Shown here one piece after another: positions 1 to 9,105 of a stretch of DNA of 64,000 nucleotides (the first letter of the stretch is position 1; each line of letters opens with the position of its first letter). The position numbers and the translations under genes are program-made. Source of the DNA: Robertmurraya sp047302285 (GTDB taxonomy: Bacteria > Bacillota > Bacilli > Bacillales > Cytobacillaceae); contig NZ_CP154845.1 of the NCBI RefSeq assembly GCF_047302285.1, positions 3,534,001 through 3,598,000 of the forward strand, read 5' to 3'. The notes under the pieces were generated by a model that was not told where the DNA came from, ran no database searches, and saw only the letters and a program-made list of their open reading frames with translations.

Positions 1-153
1 GATTCGAACGGAAGGATTTGGATTATCGAAGTCAATTCAAAGCCTTCGAAAAACATGGAGGAACAGCAAACAAAAATTCGTCCATCGACAAAGGCAATAT
101 ATGAGTACGGAACAGCACTCGCTTTCCAACATTTAAAAAGGAAAAATGATTAA
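1..153 (+). CDS. YheC/YheD-family ATP-grasp protein, C-terminal end (partial)
   Basis: Frame 1 is open from the window edge to a TAA at 151-153 and encodes the last 50 residues of a protein. It contains IIEVNSKPSKN, the same E-x-NSKP motif that ends the ATP-grasp domain in the three following genes, so this is the fourth member of the tandem YheC/YheD family cluster (spore-associated proteins in Bacillus). In ATP-grasp enzymes the acidic residue and asparagine of this motif bind the metal-ATP. The product of the reaction is unknown. The N-terminus lies outside the window. Confidence 0.75.
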   Translation, partial: DSNGRIWIIEVNSKPSKNMEEQQTKIRPSTKAIYEYGTALAFQHLKRKND

Positions 154-192
154 AGTTAGCACACTAGCAAGCAATGACTGGGGGAAATGAGA

Positions 193-1287
193 ATGCCTAC
201 TACTCTTGGAATAATGACGTTAAATTTGCAAAATGAACAGGGGTATTTTACCGAAATGGCAAAGCGTGCAAAAAAATTTAATATTGATTGCTTTCGCTTC
301 ATCCCATCTAATATCAATCCTCAATCCGAAATGATTCAAGGTGAGGAATTTGACAGTAACCAAGAAGTATGGAAGAAAAAGCTCTTTCCACTTCCAACGA
401 TTCTTTACGATCGTTGCTTTTACGGTGATGATTTTCATTCAAAACAATGTAAAGCAATTGTTGATTGGCTAAAAACAAAGAAATCCGTTCAGTTTCTAGG
501 TTACGGATTACCTAATAAACTTAAACTTTACGATGTCTTAACTCGTTCATCATTATCTCCATATTTGCCGAAAACGGTTAAAGTAACTTCCCCAGAAATG
601 GTTCACCGACTCTTACAAACGATGAAAGAAATCATTTTAAAGCCAATTAGTGGTTCGCAAGGAAATGGTATTTATTATATTGAAAAAACAGAGAAATTTT
701 GGATAGTGCGGACAGATAAAACGGAATTTCAGGCTTCACGTTCTTTTTCCGATTCGTCACAGCTTATCCATTGGCTCGAAAGACTCCTTTTAAAAAAAGA
801 ATTTATTCTTCAGCCTTATTTACCTTTAATCAATGAGTTTAATCAGCCCTTTGATATCCGTTCCCTTTTACAAAAGGATGAACACGGAGAATGGCTCACT
901 GTTGGAAAAGGCATCCGCATTGGGAAAGTGAATGGCATTATCTCAAATTTAAGTGCTGGAGCATCAGTTGTTGATTTTGACTCTTGGCTAGGATCGATTC
1001 CAATTCAAAAAAGGGCATTTATTAAGGAAGAAATTGAAGATATTCTCAAGAATCTCCCACTTATTCTTGAGCAACATTTTCCACCCTTATTTGAACTTGG
1101 GGTTGATATAGGTATGGCTGAAGACTACTCTCTGTGGATTCTAGATGTCAACTCAAAACCAGGGCGCAAAGTATTGTTGCAAAGCTTACCTGAATCAAGC
1201 GCCTACCTTTATGAAAGCCCCCTACTATACGCAAACACCATAATGAAAAGGAGCAAATCGTCTCATGAGAAAACTTTATCAGATTGA
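193..1287 (+). CDS. YheC/YheD-family ATP-grasp protein
   Basis: A 364-residue protein of the YheC/YheD endospore-coat-associated family. The ATP-grasp signature is visible as KPISGSQGNG (around residue 152, nucleotide-binding loop) and LDVNSKPGRK (around residue 317, metal-binding). I chose ATG 193 rather than ATG 187 because the GGGG Shine-Dalgarno at 181-184 is only 2 nt from 187 but 8 nt from 193. The 3' end overlaps the next gene by 23 nt, which suggests one operon with translational coupling. Substrates are not known. A peptide-ligase type reaction is only an inference from the fold. It lacks the long N-terminal region seen in the two following paralogues. Confidence 0.85.
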   Translation: MPTTLGIMTLNLQNEQGYFTEMAKRAKKFNIDCFRFIPSNINPQSEMIQGEEFDSNQEVWKKKLFPLPTILYDRCFYGDDFHSKQCKAIVDWLKTKKSVQFLGYGLPNKLKLYDVLTRSSLSPYLPKTVKVTSPEMVHRLLQTMKEIILKPISGSQGNGIYYIEKTEKFWIVRTDKTEFQASRSFSDSSQLIHWLERLLLKKEFILQPYLPLINEFNQPFDIRSLLQKDEHGEWLTVGKGIRIGKVNGIISNLSAGASVVDFDSWLGSIPIQKRAFIKEEIEDILKNLPLILEQHFPPLFELGVDIGMAEDYSLWILDVNSKPGRKVLLQSLPESSAYLYESPLLYANTIMKRSKSSHEKTLSD

Positions 1288-2629
1288 AATCATGAAGGAT
1301 GCGAAAAACACATTTTACATTCCCGCAGACATTCAAAGAACGAACGTCCAAAGAATCGCTTACGGCACTTTTTCAGTAGAAGTTCGAGGTGTTCGCCATC
1401 CTAAGGGTCAGAACAGGTTAGTAATCAGCCAAGACATCGCCACAAAGCTAAAGCTACCTAATCTAAAGACGCCACTACATCTATTTCTACACGATCAAAC
1501 GATCTATTTAGGACCACTCGTAGGGATCTTTTCATCTGGCTTTACTCCGTTTCCATTAAGACCGATCGGCGAACGTTCCTTGTTTTTTTCAAAGCTACTT
1601 TCTGTAGAAAAATTAGTTGGGGCACACGCCTTTGTGTTTGGGGAAGACCATATCAACTGGGAAAACGGAACGATCGAAGGGCTTTTCTATCTAAAAAATG
1701 GCTGGGAAAAGATTGAGGTTCCTTTTCCAAATGTGATTTACGACCGACTTCCAAACCGTCGTAGTGAAAAGAAAGCCATCCTCTCAAAAATAAAAGACCG
1801 ATTACAAAAGGAATACTTAATCCCTTGGTATAACCCGGGCTTCTTTAACAAGATGGATGTATATGAACGCTTGCAACAAGATTCTGCAAGTGCGGTCTAT
1901 TTACCGGAAACCCATGCTTTCACTTCTTTTTCAATGATTGAAAAAATGCTTGCAGATTATGGTCATGTCTACATTAAACCGATCAATGGAAGTCTTGGAC
2001 TTGGTATCCACCAAATCATCTTTGACCGTGAGTCCCAAACCTATTACTGTCGTTATCGGGAAAAGAATGGAGAAAACAAGTTAAGGAAATATCAAACTCT
2101 TGAAGCCCTATTTAAGCATGTATTTAGAAACCGCAATCTCTCTCATATGCTTGTACAACAAGGAATCCATTCGATACGTGTCGACAAGCGAACCGTAGAT
2201 TTTCGCATTCATACGAACAAAGACACTGAAGGAAATTGGCAAGTAACAGCCCTTGCTGCCAAGGTAGCTAGTCCTGGAAGTGTGACAACCCACATTAATA
2301 ATGGTGGCGTTATTAAAACCATTCGAGAAATATTTGATTCACCTGAAAAAGAAAAAGAGGCAGTCAAGAAATTAAAAGAGGCTTGCTTAACACTCAGTCA
2401 TGCATTAGAGAACTATATGGAAGGAATTATCGGAGAAATTGGTTTTGATATGGGGATTGATCGAGACGGAAATGTCTGGCTTTTCGAAGCGAATTCTAAA
2501 CCAGGGCGCTCTATATTCAAGCATCCTCATTTAAAAGAGTTTGATCTTTTAACAAGAAGACTCTCTTTAGCCTTTTCGATATTTCTAACAGAACAAGCGA
2601 TTATGAATCCTGAGGAAGTCTTCAAATGA
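1265..2629 (+). CDS. yheD: YheC/YheD-family ATP-grasp protein
   Basis: A 454-residue paralogue with an N-terminal region of about 150 residues, which contains a LGPLVGIF-type segment (around residue 80), followed by the ATP-grasp domain: KPINGSLGLG near residue 237, a DFRIH segment, and FEANSKPGRS near residue 408. Its length matches B. subtilis YheD. It starts inside the upstream gene and its TGA overlaps the next ATG (ATGA at 2626-2629), so all members are probably co-transcribed. Members of this family are associated with spore formation. The ligase substrate is unknown. Assignment to YheD rather than YheC rests on length and on the GPLVGI segment. Confidence 0.85.
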   Translation: MRKLYQIEIMKDAKNTFYIPADIQRTNVQRIAYGTFSVEVRGVRHPKGQNRLVISQDIATKLKLPNLKTPLHLFLHDQTIYLGPLVGIFSSGFTPFPLRPIGERSLFFSKLLSVEKLVGAHAFVFGEDHINWENGTIEGLFYLKNGWEKIEVPFPNVIYDRLPNRRSEKKAILSKIKDRLQKEYLIPWYNPGFFNKMDVYERLQQDSASAVYLPETHAFTSFSMIEKMLADYGHVYIKPINGSLGLGIHQIIFDRESQTYYCRYREKNGENKLRKYQTLEALFKHVFRNRNLSHMLVQQGIHSIRVDKRTVDFRIHTNKDTEGNWQVTALAAKVASPGSVTTHINNGGVIKTIREIFDSPEKEKEAVKKLKEACLTLSHALENYMEGIIGEIGFDMGIDRDGNVWLFEANSKPGRSIFKHPHLKEFDLLTRRLSLAFSIFLTEQAIMNPEEVFK

Positions 2630-3816
2630 TCGTTTACTATGATGCGAGAACTGAATCCTGGTTTCATACGGTTCAACATCAACGATACACGTTTGGAGCC
2701 GAGGAGATCCCTCTTTTATTTCGAGCATCTCCTACTCCTACTTCCATTCCTTTTACGGTTGAAACATATCATCTCAACCTTGGCCCGCTCGTCGGTATTT
2801 TAGCGGGCCGGAAAGGGAAGGAATCCATCGTTGGGAATGGGACCCTTTTTAAAAAACTGCAAAAAAACATGGCAGAACATCATGGTATAGCCTTCATTTT
2901 CACATTAGAGGATATTGAGAAGAATGGAATAAAAGGTCATGTGTATTTACCCGAGAAAAAGAGCTGGTTCAAGGTTTATAGTCCATTTCCCCATATTATC
3001 TACAATCGACTTCCTTTTCGAAAATTGGAACAGTCAGATAAATATCAATCAGCACGCAGGCTCTTTCAAGAAAAAAAGGTCTGTTTTTTTAACCCTTCAT
3101 TTATAGATAAGCATGAGCTCTATACGGTCTTAAAAAAGGATCCAACATTAGAGAATTGGTTGCCTAGGACCATTCTCGTGGAAGATAAGGAGAGTTTAAA
3201 AATCTTCTTGGACAAATATGAACAGATTTATGTAAAACCTGCTAACTCTGCAAAAGGAAAAGGGATTTTCAAAATCCGTAAAGACGCTGCAACGATTGTC
3301 GTGACCGAGTATACACGTGAACAGCTCTTTCCAAGCTTTGAAGCATTCTGGACAGAATATGAGAATACCTTTTTAAAGAAAAATTATATTGCACAAGAAG
3401 AGATTACTCCTCTTTTATATAAAGGAAATCGGTTTGATTTTCGGATTCTTGCGCATTTCGATGGTCAATCCTACCAGGTTTCAGGTGTGGGAGTTCGTCA
3501 ATCTGGACAGCAAAATGTAACAACACATGTCCCGAACGGAGGAAGAATACTTGATTTTAATGAGGTAAAAAGAGTCGAAGATGAGCAGTTTATAGAGAAC
3601 TTGGTCAATCGTTGTGGCGAAATTCTTTCACAGGAATTAGGTTTTTTTGGAGAGTTTTCTATCGATGCGGGGCTAACAGTAACAGGAGATTATGTCCTTT
3701 ATGAAATAAATTCTAAGCCCATGAGTTTCGATGAAAAACATATTGAGAAAGAAAGAATCAACTCATTAATTGACTTATTTCATCAGCTTTTTAGATCGCA
3801 GCTATTTTCGGATTAG
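2626..3816 (+). CDS. yheC: YheC/YheD-family ATP-grasp protein
   Basis: A 396-residue paralogue with the same two-part build: an N-terminal domain carrying LGPLVGILAG (around residue 50) and an ATP-grasp domain with KPANSAKGKG (near residue 203), FDFRIL and YEINSKPMSF (near residue 360). The ATG overlaps the upstream stop codon (ATGA), which is typical of translational coupling. It is the last of four tandem family members and is followed after 85 nt by yheE. The call to the family is secure. The enzymatic product is not known. Confidence 0.85.
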   Translation: MIVYYDARTESWFHTVQHQRYTFGAEEIPLLFRASPTPTSIPFTVETYHLNLGPLVGILAGRKGKESIVGNGTLFKKLQKNMAEHHGIAFIFTLEDIEKNGIKGHVYLPEKKSWFKVYSPFPHIIYNRLPFRKLEQSDKYQSARRLFQEKKVCFFNPSFIDKHELYTVLKKDPTLENWLPRTILVEDKESLKIFLDKYEQIYVKPANSAKGKGIFKIRKDAATIVVTEYTREQLFPSFEAFWTEYENTFLKKNYIAQEEITPLLYKGNRFDFRILAHFDGQSYQVSGVGVRQSGQQNVTTHVPNGGRILDFNEVKRVEDEQFIENLVNRCGEILSQELGFFGEFSIDAGLTVTGDYVLYEINSKPMSFDEKHIEKERINSLIDLFHQLFRSQLFSD

Positions 3817-3901
3817 AAAACAGCTATTTTTTTTGAGGTCGCAAAGCCTTCCCACATGCTAAAATGATTTTAGGACAATTGTTTAAATGGAGGGTTCCTG
3901 C

Positions 3902-4111
3902 ATGATTACACACTTTCAGTACAAGCCTTTATATGATAACCAAGAAATGCCTGGTTGGAGATTTTCGTTCTATTTTAATAAAGAGAAATACTTCGGTGTT
4001 TATCAACCAGATGGAACGATAGAATGGACGACCCCGCTTGCTTCAGAAGACAAAGAAATCATCAGCAAACAAGTTCATGAAATTATGACTTTTCATGTTT
4101 ATGACCATTAG
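3902..4111 (+). CDS. yheE: YheE-like small protein
   Basis: A 69-residue soluble protein without a signal peptide, starting MITHFQYKPLY. ATG 3902 was preferred over the in-frame ATG at 3887 because GGAGGG at 3889-3894 lies 7 nt upstream of it and overlaps the earlier ATG. Size and position between the yheC/yheD ATP-grasp genes and an sspB-like gene match B. subtilis yheE, whose function is unknown. It contains the segments GWRFSFYFNKEKYFGVY and IEWTTP. It is followed by a convergent gene 15 nt away. Confidence 0.75.
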   Translation: MITHFQYKPLYDNQEMPGWRFSFYFNKEKYFGVYQPDGTIEWTTPLASEDKEIISKQVHEIMTFHVYDH

Positions 4112-4126
4112 TAAGCGGTTTGTTCT

Positions 4127-4369
4127 TTACTCCTGAATAAACACCACTTCATCCGTTCCACATTGTGAGCATTTGAGAAGATGGGGACATTGTTCATGAT
4201 GATAATCATCTGGATAACCATCTTCTAACTTCATTTGGTCAATCGGCATGTATGGACTATAGTCATCATAATAGTCCATTACTCTTCCTGCATCATCTAG
4301 CACAGCCCCACATGTACCACATGTTTTTTCTACATTTTGAAACCCATTGCAAATTGGACATACTCCCAT
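4127..4369 (-). CDS. Small zinc-ribbon protein of unknown function
   Basis: An 80-residue protein with three cysteine knuckles: CPIC at residues 4-7, CGTC near residue 17, and a C-terminal CPHLLKCSQCGTD. The spacing is that of zinc-ribbon or rubredoxin-like metal sites. The central part is very acidic and rich in Asp and Tyr (YYDDYSPY). A GAGGGA Shine-Dalgarno lies just upstream of the ATG at 4369. It is convergent with yheE and divergent from the SASP gene. I do not recognise a specific family beyond zinc-ribbon. Confidence 0.7.
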   Translation of the reverse strand: MGVCPICNGFQNVEKTCGTCGAVLDDAGRVMDYYDDYSPYMPIDQMKLEDGYPDDYHHEQCPHLLKCSQCGTDEVVFIQE

Positions 4370-4495
4370 TTCAATCCCTCGACTTTCCCTTTTTAGAACA
4401 TTAGTAACAGCTTATTTATAGTGTGTGTTGTTTTTTCACTTGTATAAGCTAACGATTCGTTCATAGAAAGGAAAAAATTCCCGCAAAAAATGATC

Positions 4496-4524
4496 GAATA
4501 AAACAATTCAAAGATTCCATACTA
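4496..4524 (+). promoter_or_regulatory. Sigma-G-type promoter of the SASP gene
   Basis: GAATA at 4496-4500 and CATACTA at 4518-4524 are separated by 17 bp. This matches the forespore sigma-G pattern known for ssp genes. It predicts a leader of about 125 nt before the SASP start codon, and that leader contains the palindrome GCAAGTTAACTTGC. Confidence 0.65.
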
Positions 4525-4656
4525 TTAGTAAACACCGCAACACCAATACCATTCACTGGGTTAAAACCAAGTAAAGGTAGCAAGTTAACTTGCTTGCTGG
4601 TGCAACTCCAGCTAACCCAACCATTATTCAAAAATCATGAAGGAGAGTGTACATCA

Positions 4657-4857
4657 ATGGCTAACAACAATTCTTCAAATCAACTTTTAGTACCTGGGGT
4701 ATCTCAAGCACTAGACCAAATGAAGTATGAAATTGCTAACGAGTTTGGTGTAAACTTAGGTGCTGACACTACATCTCGCGCTAACGGTTCTGTTGGTGGA
4801 GAAATTACAAAGCGCTTAGTTCAAATGGCTGAGCAACAATTAGGCGGCAGCTTCTAA
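4657..4857 (+). CDS. sspB: Alpha/beta-type small acid-soluble spore protein
   Basis: A 66-residue protein with both alpha/beta SASP signatures: KYEIANEFGVNLGADTTSR (the E-F/I pair is the GPR germination protease site) and SVGGEITKRLVQ. These proteins coat forespore DNA and protect it from UV and heat. ATG 4657 was chosen because AAGGAGAG at 4640-4647 precedes it with 9 nt spacing and the protein then begins MANNNSSNQLLVPG like other family members. Upstream codons in frame have no such support. A sigma-G promoter lies upstream and a strong terminator follows. Confidence 0.97.
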   Translation: MANNNSSNQLLVPGVSQALDQMKYEIANEFGVNLGADTTSRANGSVGGEITKRLVQMAEQQLGGSF

Positions 4858-4901
4858 TAATTAGTATGTGCATAGATAGTACAATTCAATAAATATGGCT
4901 A

Positions 4902-4926
4902 AGCCCCCTTCTTCTTGAAGGGGGCT
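4902..4926 (+). terminator. Rho-independent terminator of the SASP gene
   Basis: A perfect 10-bp stem (AGCCCCCTTC with GAAGGGGGCT) and a 5-nt loop, followed by a T-rich tract, 45 nt after the SASP stop codon. Confidence 0.9.
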
Positions 4927-4939
4927 CCACTAATTTTAT

Positions 4940-5029
4940 TTATTTTTCTACATTTGTTAATGCGTTGCCGATGAAGTAAATGAGGATCATCAAACTTGCA
5001 ATCGCTAATGTGACACTTAGTTCTTCCAT
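4940..5029 (-). CDS. 29-residue single-span membrane peptide
   Basis: ATG at 5029 follows a GGGGGAGAG Shine-Dalgarno by 4-5 nt and encodes a peptide of 29 residues ending in TAA at 4940-4942. It begins MEELSVTLAIASLMILIY, continues with one hydrophobic span and ends polar (NVEK). There is no recognisable family. The strong ribosome-binding site, the terminator just downstream and the clean membrane-segment composition support a real gene. Position between sspB and the bmrCD homologues gives no clear function. Confidence 0.55.
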   Translation of the reverse strand: MEELSVTLAIASLMILIYFIGNALTNVEK

Positions 5030-5170
5030 CTTCTCTCCCCCTTTTTGCTATGTACTTATTCATTTTTAAAGTAGCACAGCAAAAGGGAGAGGCTCCGTAA
5101 TATTTCGCACTATTTTGTGTCGATATTTTGTCTTTTTATTGAACATTTTTCAAACAGCCGGTGATTTACA

Positions 5171-7189
5171 TTACCCTGCCTTAGATGATTGACCTTGTTG
5201 CAATTGATACATTTGATAATACTTTCCTTCTAACTCCATTAATTCATCATGGGTTCCACGCTCCACGATTTGTCCTTTATCCAACACAATAATTTGGTCA
5301 GCATTGCGAATCGTCGATAAACGGTGGGCAATGACAAAAGTCGTTCTTCCTTGCTTCAATACATCCATCGCTTCTTGAATGATCACTTCTGTTTCTGTAT
5401 CGATACTCGAAGTCGCTTCATCCAATATTAAAATGGCTGGATCAAAGGCAAGTGCACGGGCGAATGAAATGAGTTGCCTCTGTCCACTTGAAAAAGTACT
5501 TCCTTTTTCTAGAACAGGTTCATCAAACCCTTGTTCTAAATTCCGAAATACTTTATCTGCCCCAACATCCTTCAAAGCCTTTTCCACTTTTTCTCTTGAA
5601 ATCGAAGGGTCATCAAGACTGACGTTTGAAGCGATTGTCCCGGTAAATAAATATGGATCTTGGAGGACAATTCCCATATGTTTACGTAGCGTTTGATGGG
5701 GAATATCTTGAATATTGATCCCATCTATAGAAATTGAACCTTTTTGACAATCATAAAAACGAAATAGCAAGTTGATGATTGAGCTTTTTCCTGAACCAGT
5801 ATGACCGACAAGAGCGACAGTTTCTCCCTGTTTCGCCTGAAAATCGATATCCTTTAACACGTATTCGTCTTCCTTATAGCCAAAATAGACATTTTGAAAG
5901 GAGACATTCCCTTTATATCTCGGAATCGGTTGATCAGCCACATCGATTCCCTCTTCATCTAAAAGCTTGAAGACCCGTTCACCTGCCACTAGTGCCTGTT
6001 CTAAATTAGCAAGCTGATTAACAATACCTTGTACCGGTTGGAAAAGCCGAGTGATATAATCGACAAACGCATAAAGCATCCCTAGCGAAATGACAGAACT
6101 CGCACTTAACGCCTCTCCTCCAAAATACCAAATAAAGGCGACAAACACGATATTACGTAGCACACCCGCTAAATTATGTGAGGTTAACGAGTTTAAATTA
6201 AGAAGCTTATTTTGGAATGTAAAATGTTCATGGTTCAGCTTTTCAAAGTCATTCTTAATTTCTTTTTGACGATTAAAAGCTTGAATCACATTCATCCCTT
6301 GAATCGATTCATTTACCATCCCGTTAATGTCACTGTTCCGGGCACGAATGACGCGGTTATACTTGGAAGCAAACTTGCGATAAAGAATGATCCATGCATA
6401 TAAAATCGGCATCAGCAGCAAACAAATAAGAGCTAATTTTACATTTAAAATAAACAGGGCTACATAAATACCTGTAATATAAATGATGCTTGTAAAGAAA
6501 GTCGAAAGCACGGTTACGTATAACTCTCGAATCGCTTCCGTATCATTCGTAATTCGGGCAACTACTTTTCCAGCTGGGAGGTTGTCAAAATACTGGATTC
6601 TCAACCTCTGAATTTGTGCAAAGACATCCTCACGCATTTTTTGAATGATACGATTGGCTGTTTTCTGCAATACATATCGTTGACCATACTGAAAGAAGGC
6701 CGCAATAATGAGTAATCCAAAAAAGAAACCTAATAATTTCAACATTCTCGGCACTTCAGGCATGTAAAATCGCAATAGTTCAGCACCACTAATAACCATT
6801 GCTTCATAGGTTACACTTTGTGCACCACTTGTTATGGTCAGTACTCCATCCTCAAAGGAACGTCCCCCATCAAATTCAAGATTTCCCTCCACAAAAACAA
6901 AGCTCCGATTTACCTGGATAATTCGCGCACTCCCCAGCCTTTCTTCGTTCTCATTAAGGTAATCTTCTCTTTTGTAAAAATGTCCATTGTATTCAACAGT
7001 ATCTTTTCCACTTTCTGTTTGAATCCAATTTGATTCTATTCCAAGAACATGGTTATCAATTAAATGTTTGGCAATGAAGGGACCAGACAAATCAGTCGCA
7101 ACAGATACAGTTAGCATTAATAAAGCGGCAATGATCATCTTTTTATAAAGAAGGGCATAGTCCACTAAACGTCTTCCCGTTGTTTTCAT
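5171..7189 (-). CDS. bmrD: ABC multidrug exporter, BmrD/YheH-type subunit
   Basis: A 672-residue half-transporter with an N-terminal six-span membrane domain and a C-terminal ATPase. A hydrophilic insert at about residues 50-130, between the first two spans, matches the extracellular domain known for BmrD. The ATPase has Walker A GHTGSGKSS, Walker B ILILDEATSS with the catalytic glutamate, and a degenerate signature FSSGQRQ in place of LSGGQ. In heterodimeric exporters this pattern puts the one active ATP site on the BmrD Walker motifs. It overlaps the partner gene by 4 nt (7186-7189) and is nearly the length of B. subtilis YheH. Confidence 0.93.
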   Translation of the reverse strand: MKTTGRRLVDYALLYKKMIIAALLMLTVSVATDLSGPFIAKHLIDNHVLGIESNWIQTESGKDTVEYNGHFYKREDYLNENEERLGSARIIQVNRSFVFVEGNLEFDGGRSFEDGVLTITSGAQSVTYEAMVISGAELLRFYMPEVPRMLKLLGFFFGLLIIAAFFQYGQRYVLQKTANRIIQKMREDVFAQIQRLRIQYFDNLPAGKVVARITNDTEAIRELYVTVLSTFFTSIIYITGIYVALFILNVKLALICLLLMPILYAWIILYRKFASKYNRVIRARNSDINGMVNESIQGMNVIQAFNRQKEIKNDFEKLNHEHFTFQNKLLNLNSLTSHNLAGVLRNIVFVAFIWYFGGEALSASSVISLGMLYAFVDYITRLFQPVQGIVNQLANLEQALVAGERVFKLLDEEGIDVADQPIPRYKGNVSFQNVYFGYKEDEYVLKDIDFQAKQGETVALVGHTGSGKSSIINLLFRFYDCQKGSISIDGINIQDIPHQTLRKHMGIVLQDPYLFTGTIASNVSLDDPSISREKVEKALKDVGADKVFRNLEQGFDEPVLEKGSTFSSGQRQLISFARALAFDPAILILDEATSSIDTETEVIIQEAMDVLKQGRTTFVIAHRLSTIRNADQIIVLDKGQIVERGTHDELMELEGKYYQMYQLQQGQSSKAG

Positions 7190-8946
7190 GATGATACCAC
7201 CTCCCCTTCTATTGCTGATTGCACAAGTTGTCTGTCGTGTTGCTCCTTATACCAACCATTTTGCGAAAGTAATTGCTCATGAGTCCCTTCTTCAACGACT
7301 TTTCCATCGTCAAAAACAAGGATTCGATCTGCATGCTGAACAGCAGACATTCGGTGCGTACTAATAATCGTCGTTTTGCCAGAACGCTCTCGGCGGATAT
7401 TTCCAATGATTTTTTGCTCTGTTTTGGCATCAACAGCAGATAATGAATCATCGAGAATTAAAATTTCTGGGTTCTTAATAAGGGCACGGGCAATCGAAAT
7501 TCTTTGCTTTTGTCCTCCTGATAAGGCAACCCCTTTTTCTCCAACCAATGTATTTAATCCCTCTGGCAACATTTCTAAATCCTTCTTAAAATCAGCTAAT
7601 TCAATGGCTTTATTTAGTTCTTCTTCGGGTGCTCCTGTTTTTCCAAAAAGAATATTCTCTTTTACAGACTTAGAGAACAGAAAATGATCTTGAGGTACAT
7701 AACCAATCCATTCTCTTGTATCCTCTAATCTTTGTTTCTCCAGTGAAATTCCTGCTACCGATAGCTCACCTGAACCACTTGGATATTCTCGTAAGAGCTG
7801 CTTAATAAACGTCGTTTTCCCACTTCCTGTTTTCCCAACGACACCTAGTGTCTCTCCTCGATTCAAATTCACTTGAACATTGGCAAGGTTTTCTACTTTA
7901 GAGGAAGGGTATTGGAACGTAATATCCTTAAAATCGATAGATCCAGGCTCTTTTACTACTGTTGGATCAAGTGGATTCTTCACATCTTGTTCATAAGCCA
8001 ATGTTTCCTCCACTCGATCTAATGAAGCATTCCCTCTCTGCATCACATTAATTAGTTCCCCGAAGGCAAACATGGGCCAGATCAACATCCCTAAATACAC
8101 ATTAAATGAAACTAGCTGACCTAGTGTAATCGCTTGGTGAAAAACGAGATAGGCTCCATAACCAAGTCCAATAATATAACTCAACCCAACTAAAATATGA
8201 ATCGTCGGATCAATGAGAGAGTCAATTTTAGCAACCTTTATATTTTTCCGGTAAACATCTTCTGTCATCGTATGGAATCGCTCTTCATCTGCCCGCTCCT
8301 GCACATAAGCACGAATAACTCGCACACCTGCGACAGACTCTAACACTCGATCATTTAGTTCTCCAAATGCGTCTTGTGCTTCTGTAAATCTTTTATGAAT
8401 CCTGTCACCATACACCTTCATCAACCAAGCCATAATCGGTAATGGAAGAATTGCTGCAAGGGTCAACTTCCAACTTACCAAGAAGGCCATCGTACAAAGA
8501 ATGGTCAGCATGAACACGCTGGAGTCAATGAGGGTCAAAATGCCAAATCCAGCTGTTATGGAAATTGCCTTTAAATCATTGGTTGCTCTCGCCATCAAAT
8601 CACCCGTCCGATTTTTCTCAAAAAAGGTCGGTGTCATTTTTAATAAATGATTCATAAATCTAGAGCGAAGTTTCCTCTCAACGAGGTAGGCACCACCAAA
8701 TAGCTGATACATCCAAATATAAGTGACACCGTACGAGACAATGGTGATTAAAACAAAGATCCCAATATATTGAAAAATCTTTTCACTAGTCATACTTCCA
8801 ACATGCATATCATCAATTGCCATTCCCACTAGTCTTGGTGGCATCACATCTAAAATTCCTACAAAAATGAGTAACGTGATGGCAACTGTGTATCTTTTCC
8901 AATTTTCTTTAAAAAACCAGCTTAACTTCTTAAGTATTGAGAACAA
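7186..8946 (-). CDS. bmrC: ABC multidrug exporter, BmrC/YheI-type subunit
   Basis: A 586-residue half-transporter: six membrane spans, then an ATPase with Walker A GKTGSGKTT, canonical signature LSGGQKQR, and Walker B LILDDSLSAVD, where the catalytic glutamate is replaced by aspartate as in BmrC. It pairs with the downstream BmrD-type gene to form a heterodimeric drug exporter. The start is TTG at 8946, preceded by AAAGGAG with 9 nt spacing. No closer ATG fits. The 330-nt leader upstream holds two short ORFs and a strong terminator, as described in separate entries, so attenuation is likely. Confidence 0.93.
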   Translation of the reverse strand: MFSILKKLSWFFKENWKRYTVAITLLIFVGILDVMPPRLVGMAIDDMHVGSMTSEKIFQYIGIFVLITIVSYGVTYIWMYQLFGGAYLVERKLRSRFMNHLLKMTPTFFEKNRTGDLMARATNDLKAISITAGFGILTLIDSSVFMLTILCTMAFLVSWKLTLAAILPLPIMAWLMKVYGDRIHKRFTEAQDAFGELNDRVLESVAGVRVIRAYVQERADEERFHTMTEDVYRKNIKVAKIDSLIDPTIHILVGLSYIIGLGYGAYLVFHQAITLGQLVSFNVYLGMLIWPMFAFGELINVMQRGNASLDRVEETLAYEQDVKNPLDPTVVKEPGSIDFKDITFQYPSSKVENLANVQVNLNRGETLGVVGKTGSGKTTFIKQLLREYPSGSGELSVAGISLEKQRLEDTREWIGYVPQDHFLFSKSVKENILFGKTGAPEEELNKAIELADFKKDLEMLPEGLNTLVGEKGVALSGGQKQRISIARALIKNPEILILDDSLSAVDAKTEQKIIGNIRRERSGKTTIISTHRMSAVQHADRILVFDDGKVVEEGTHEQLLSQNGWYKEQHDRQLVQSAIEGEVVSS

Positions 8947-8980
8947 AAAAGCACGCTCCTTTCATCTGTCAAAAACTCCA

Positions 8981-9031
8981 CTAACCGCCTTCAAGCTCCA
9001 CCGTTGATACCATTCTGTTAATTTGTAACAT
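8981..9031 (-). CDS. Second short leader ORF (16 codons) upstream of bmrC
   Basis: AAGGAGG followed by 7 nt and an ATG at 9031 opens a 16-residue peptide (MLQINRMVSTVELEGG) ending in TAG at 8981-8983, 34 nt before the bmrC start. The ribosome-binding site is better than that of bmrC itself, so it is probably translated. It may couple translation to bmrC or act as a second control step after the attenuator. Its function is unknown. Confidence 0.5.
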   Translation of the reverse strand: MLQINRMVSTVELEGG

Positions 9032-9105
9032 GTTCATTCCTCCTTAATTATTTTTGAATATCTATAGAAAATGAGAAAACTCATTTACTATCCAAAATAT
9101 GGATC

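Noticed and set aside
5379..5696. Long ORFs antisense to the ABC transporter, feoB, htrA, glp and other genes
   Set aside because: They lack ribosome-binding sites, have compositions typical of the reverse frame of real genes, and lie fully inside well-supported CDSs.
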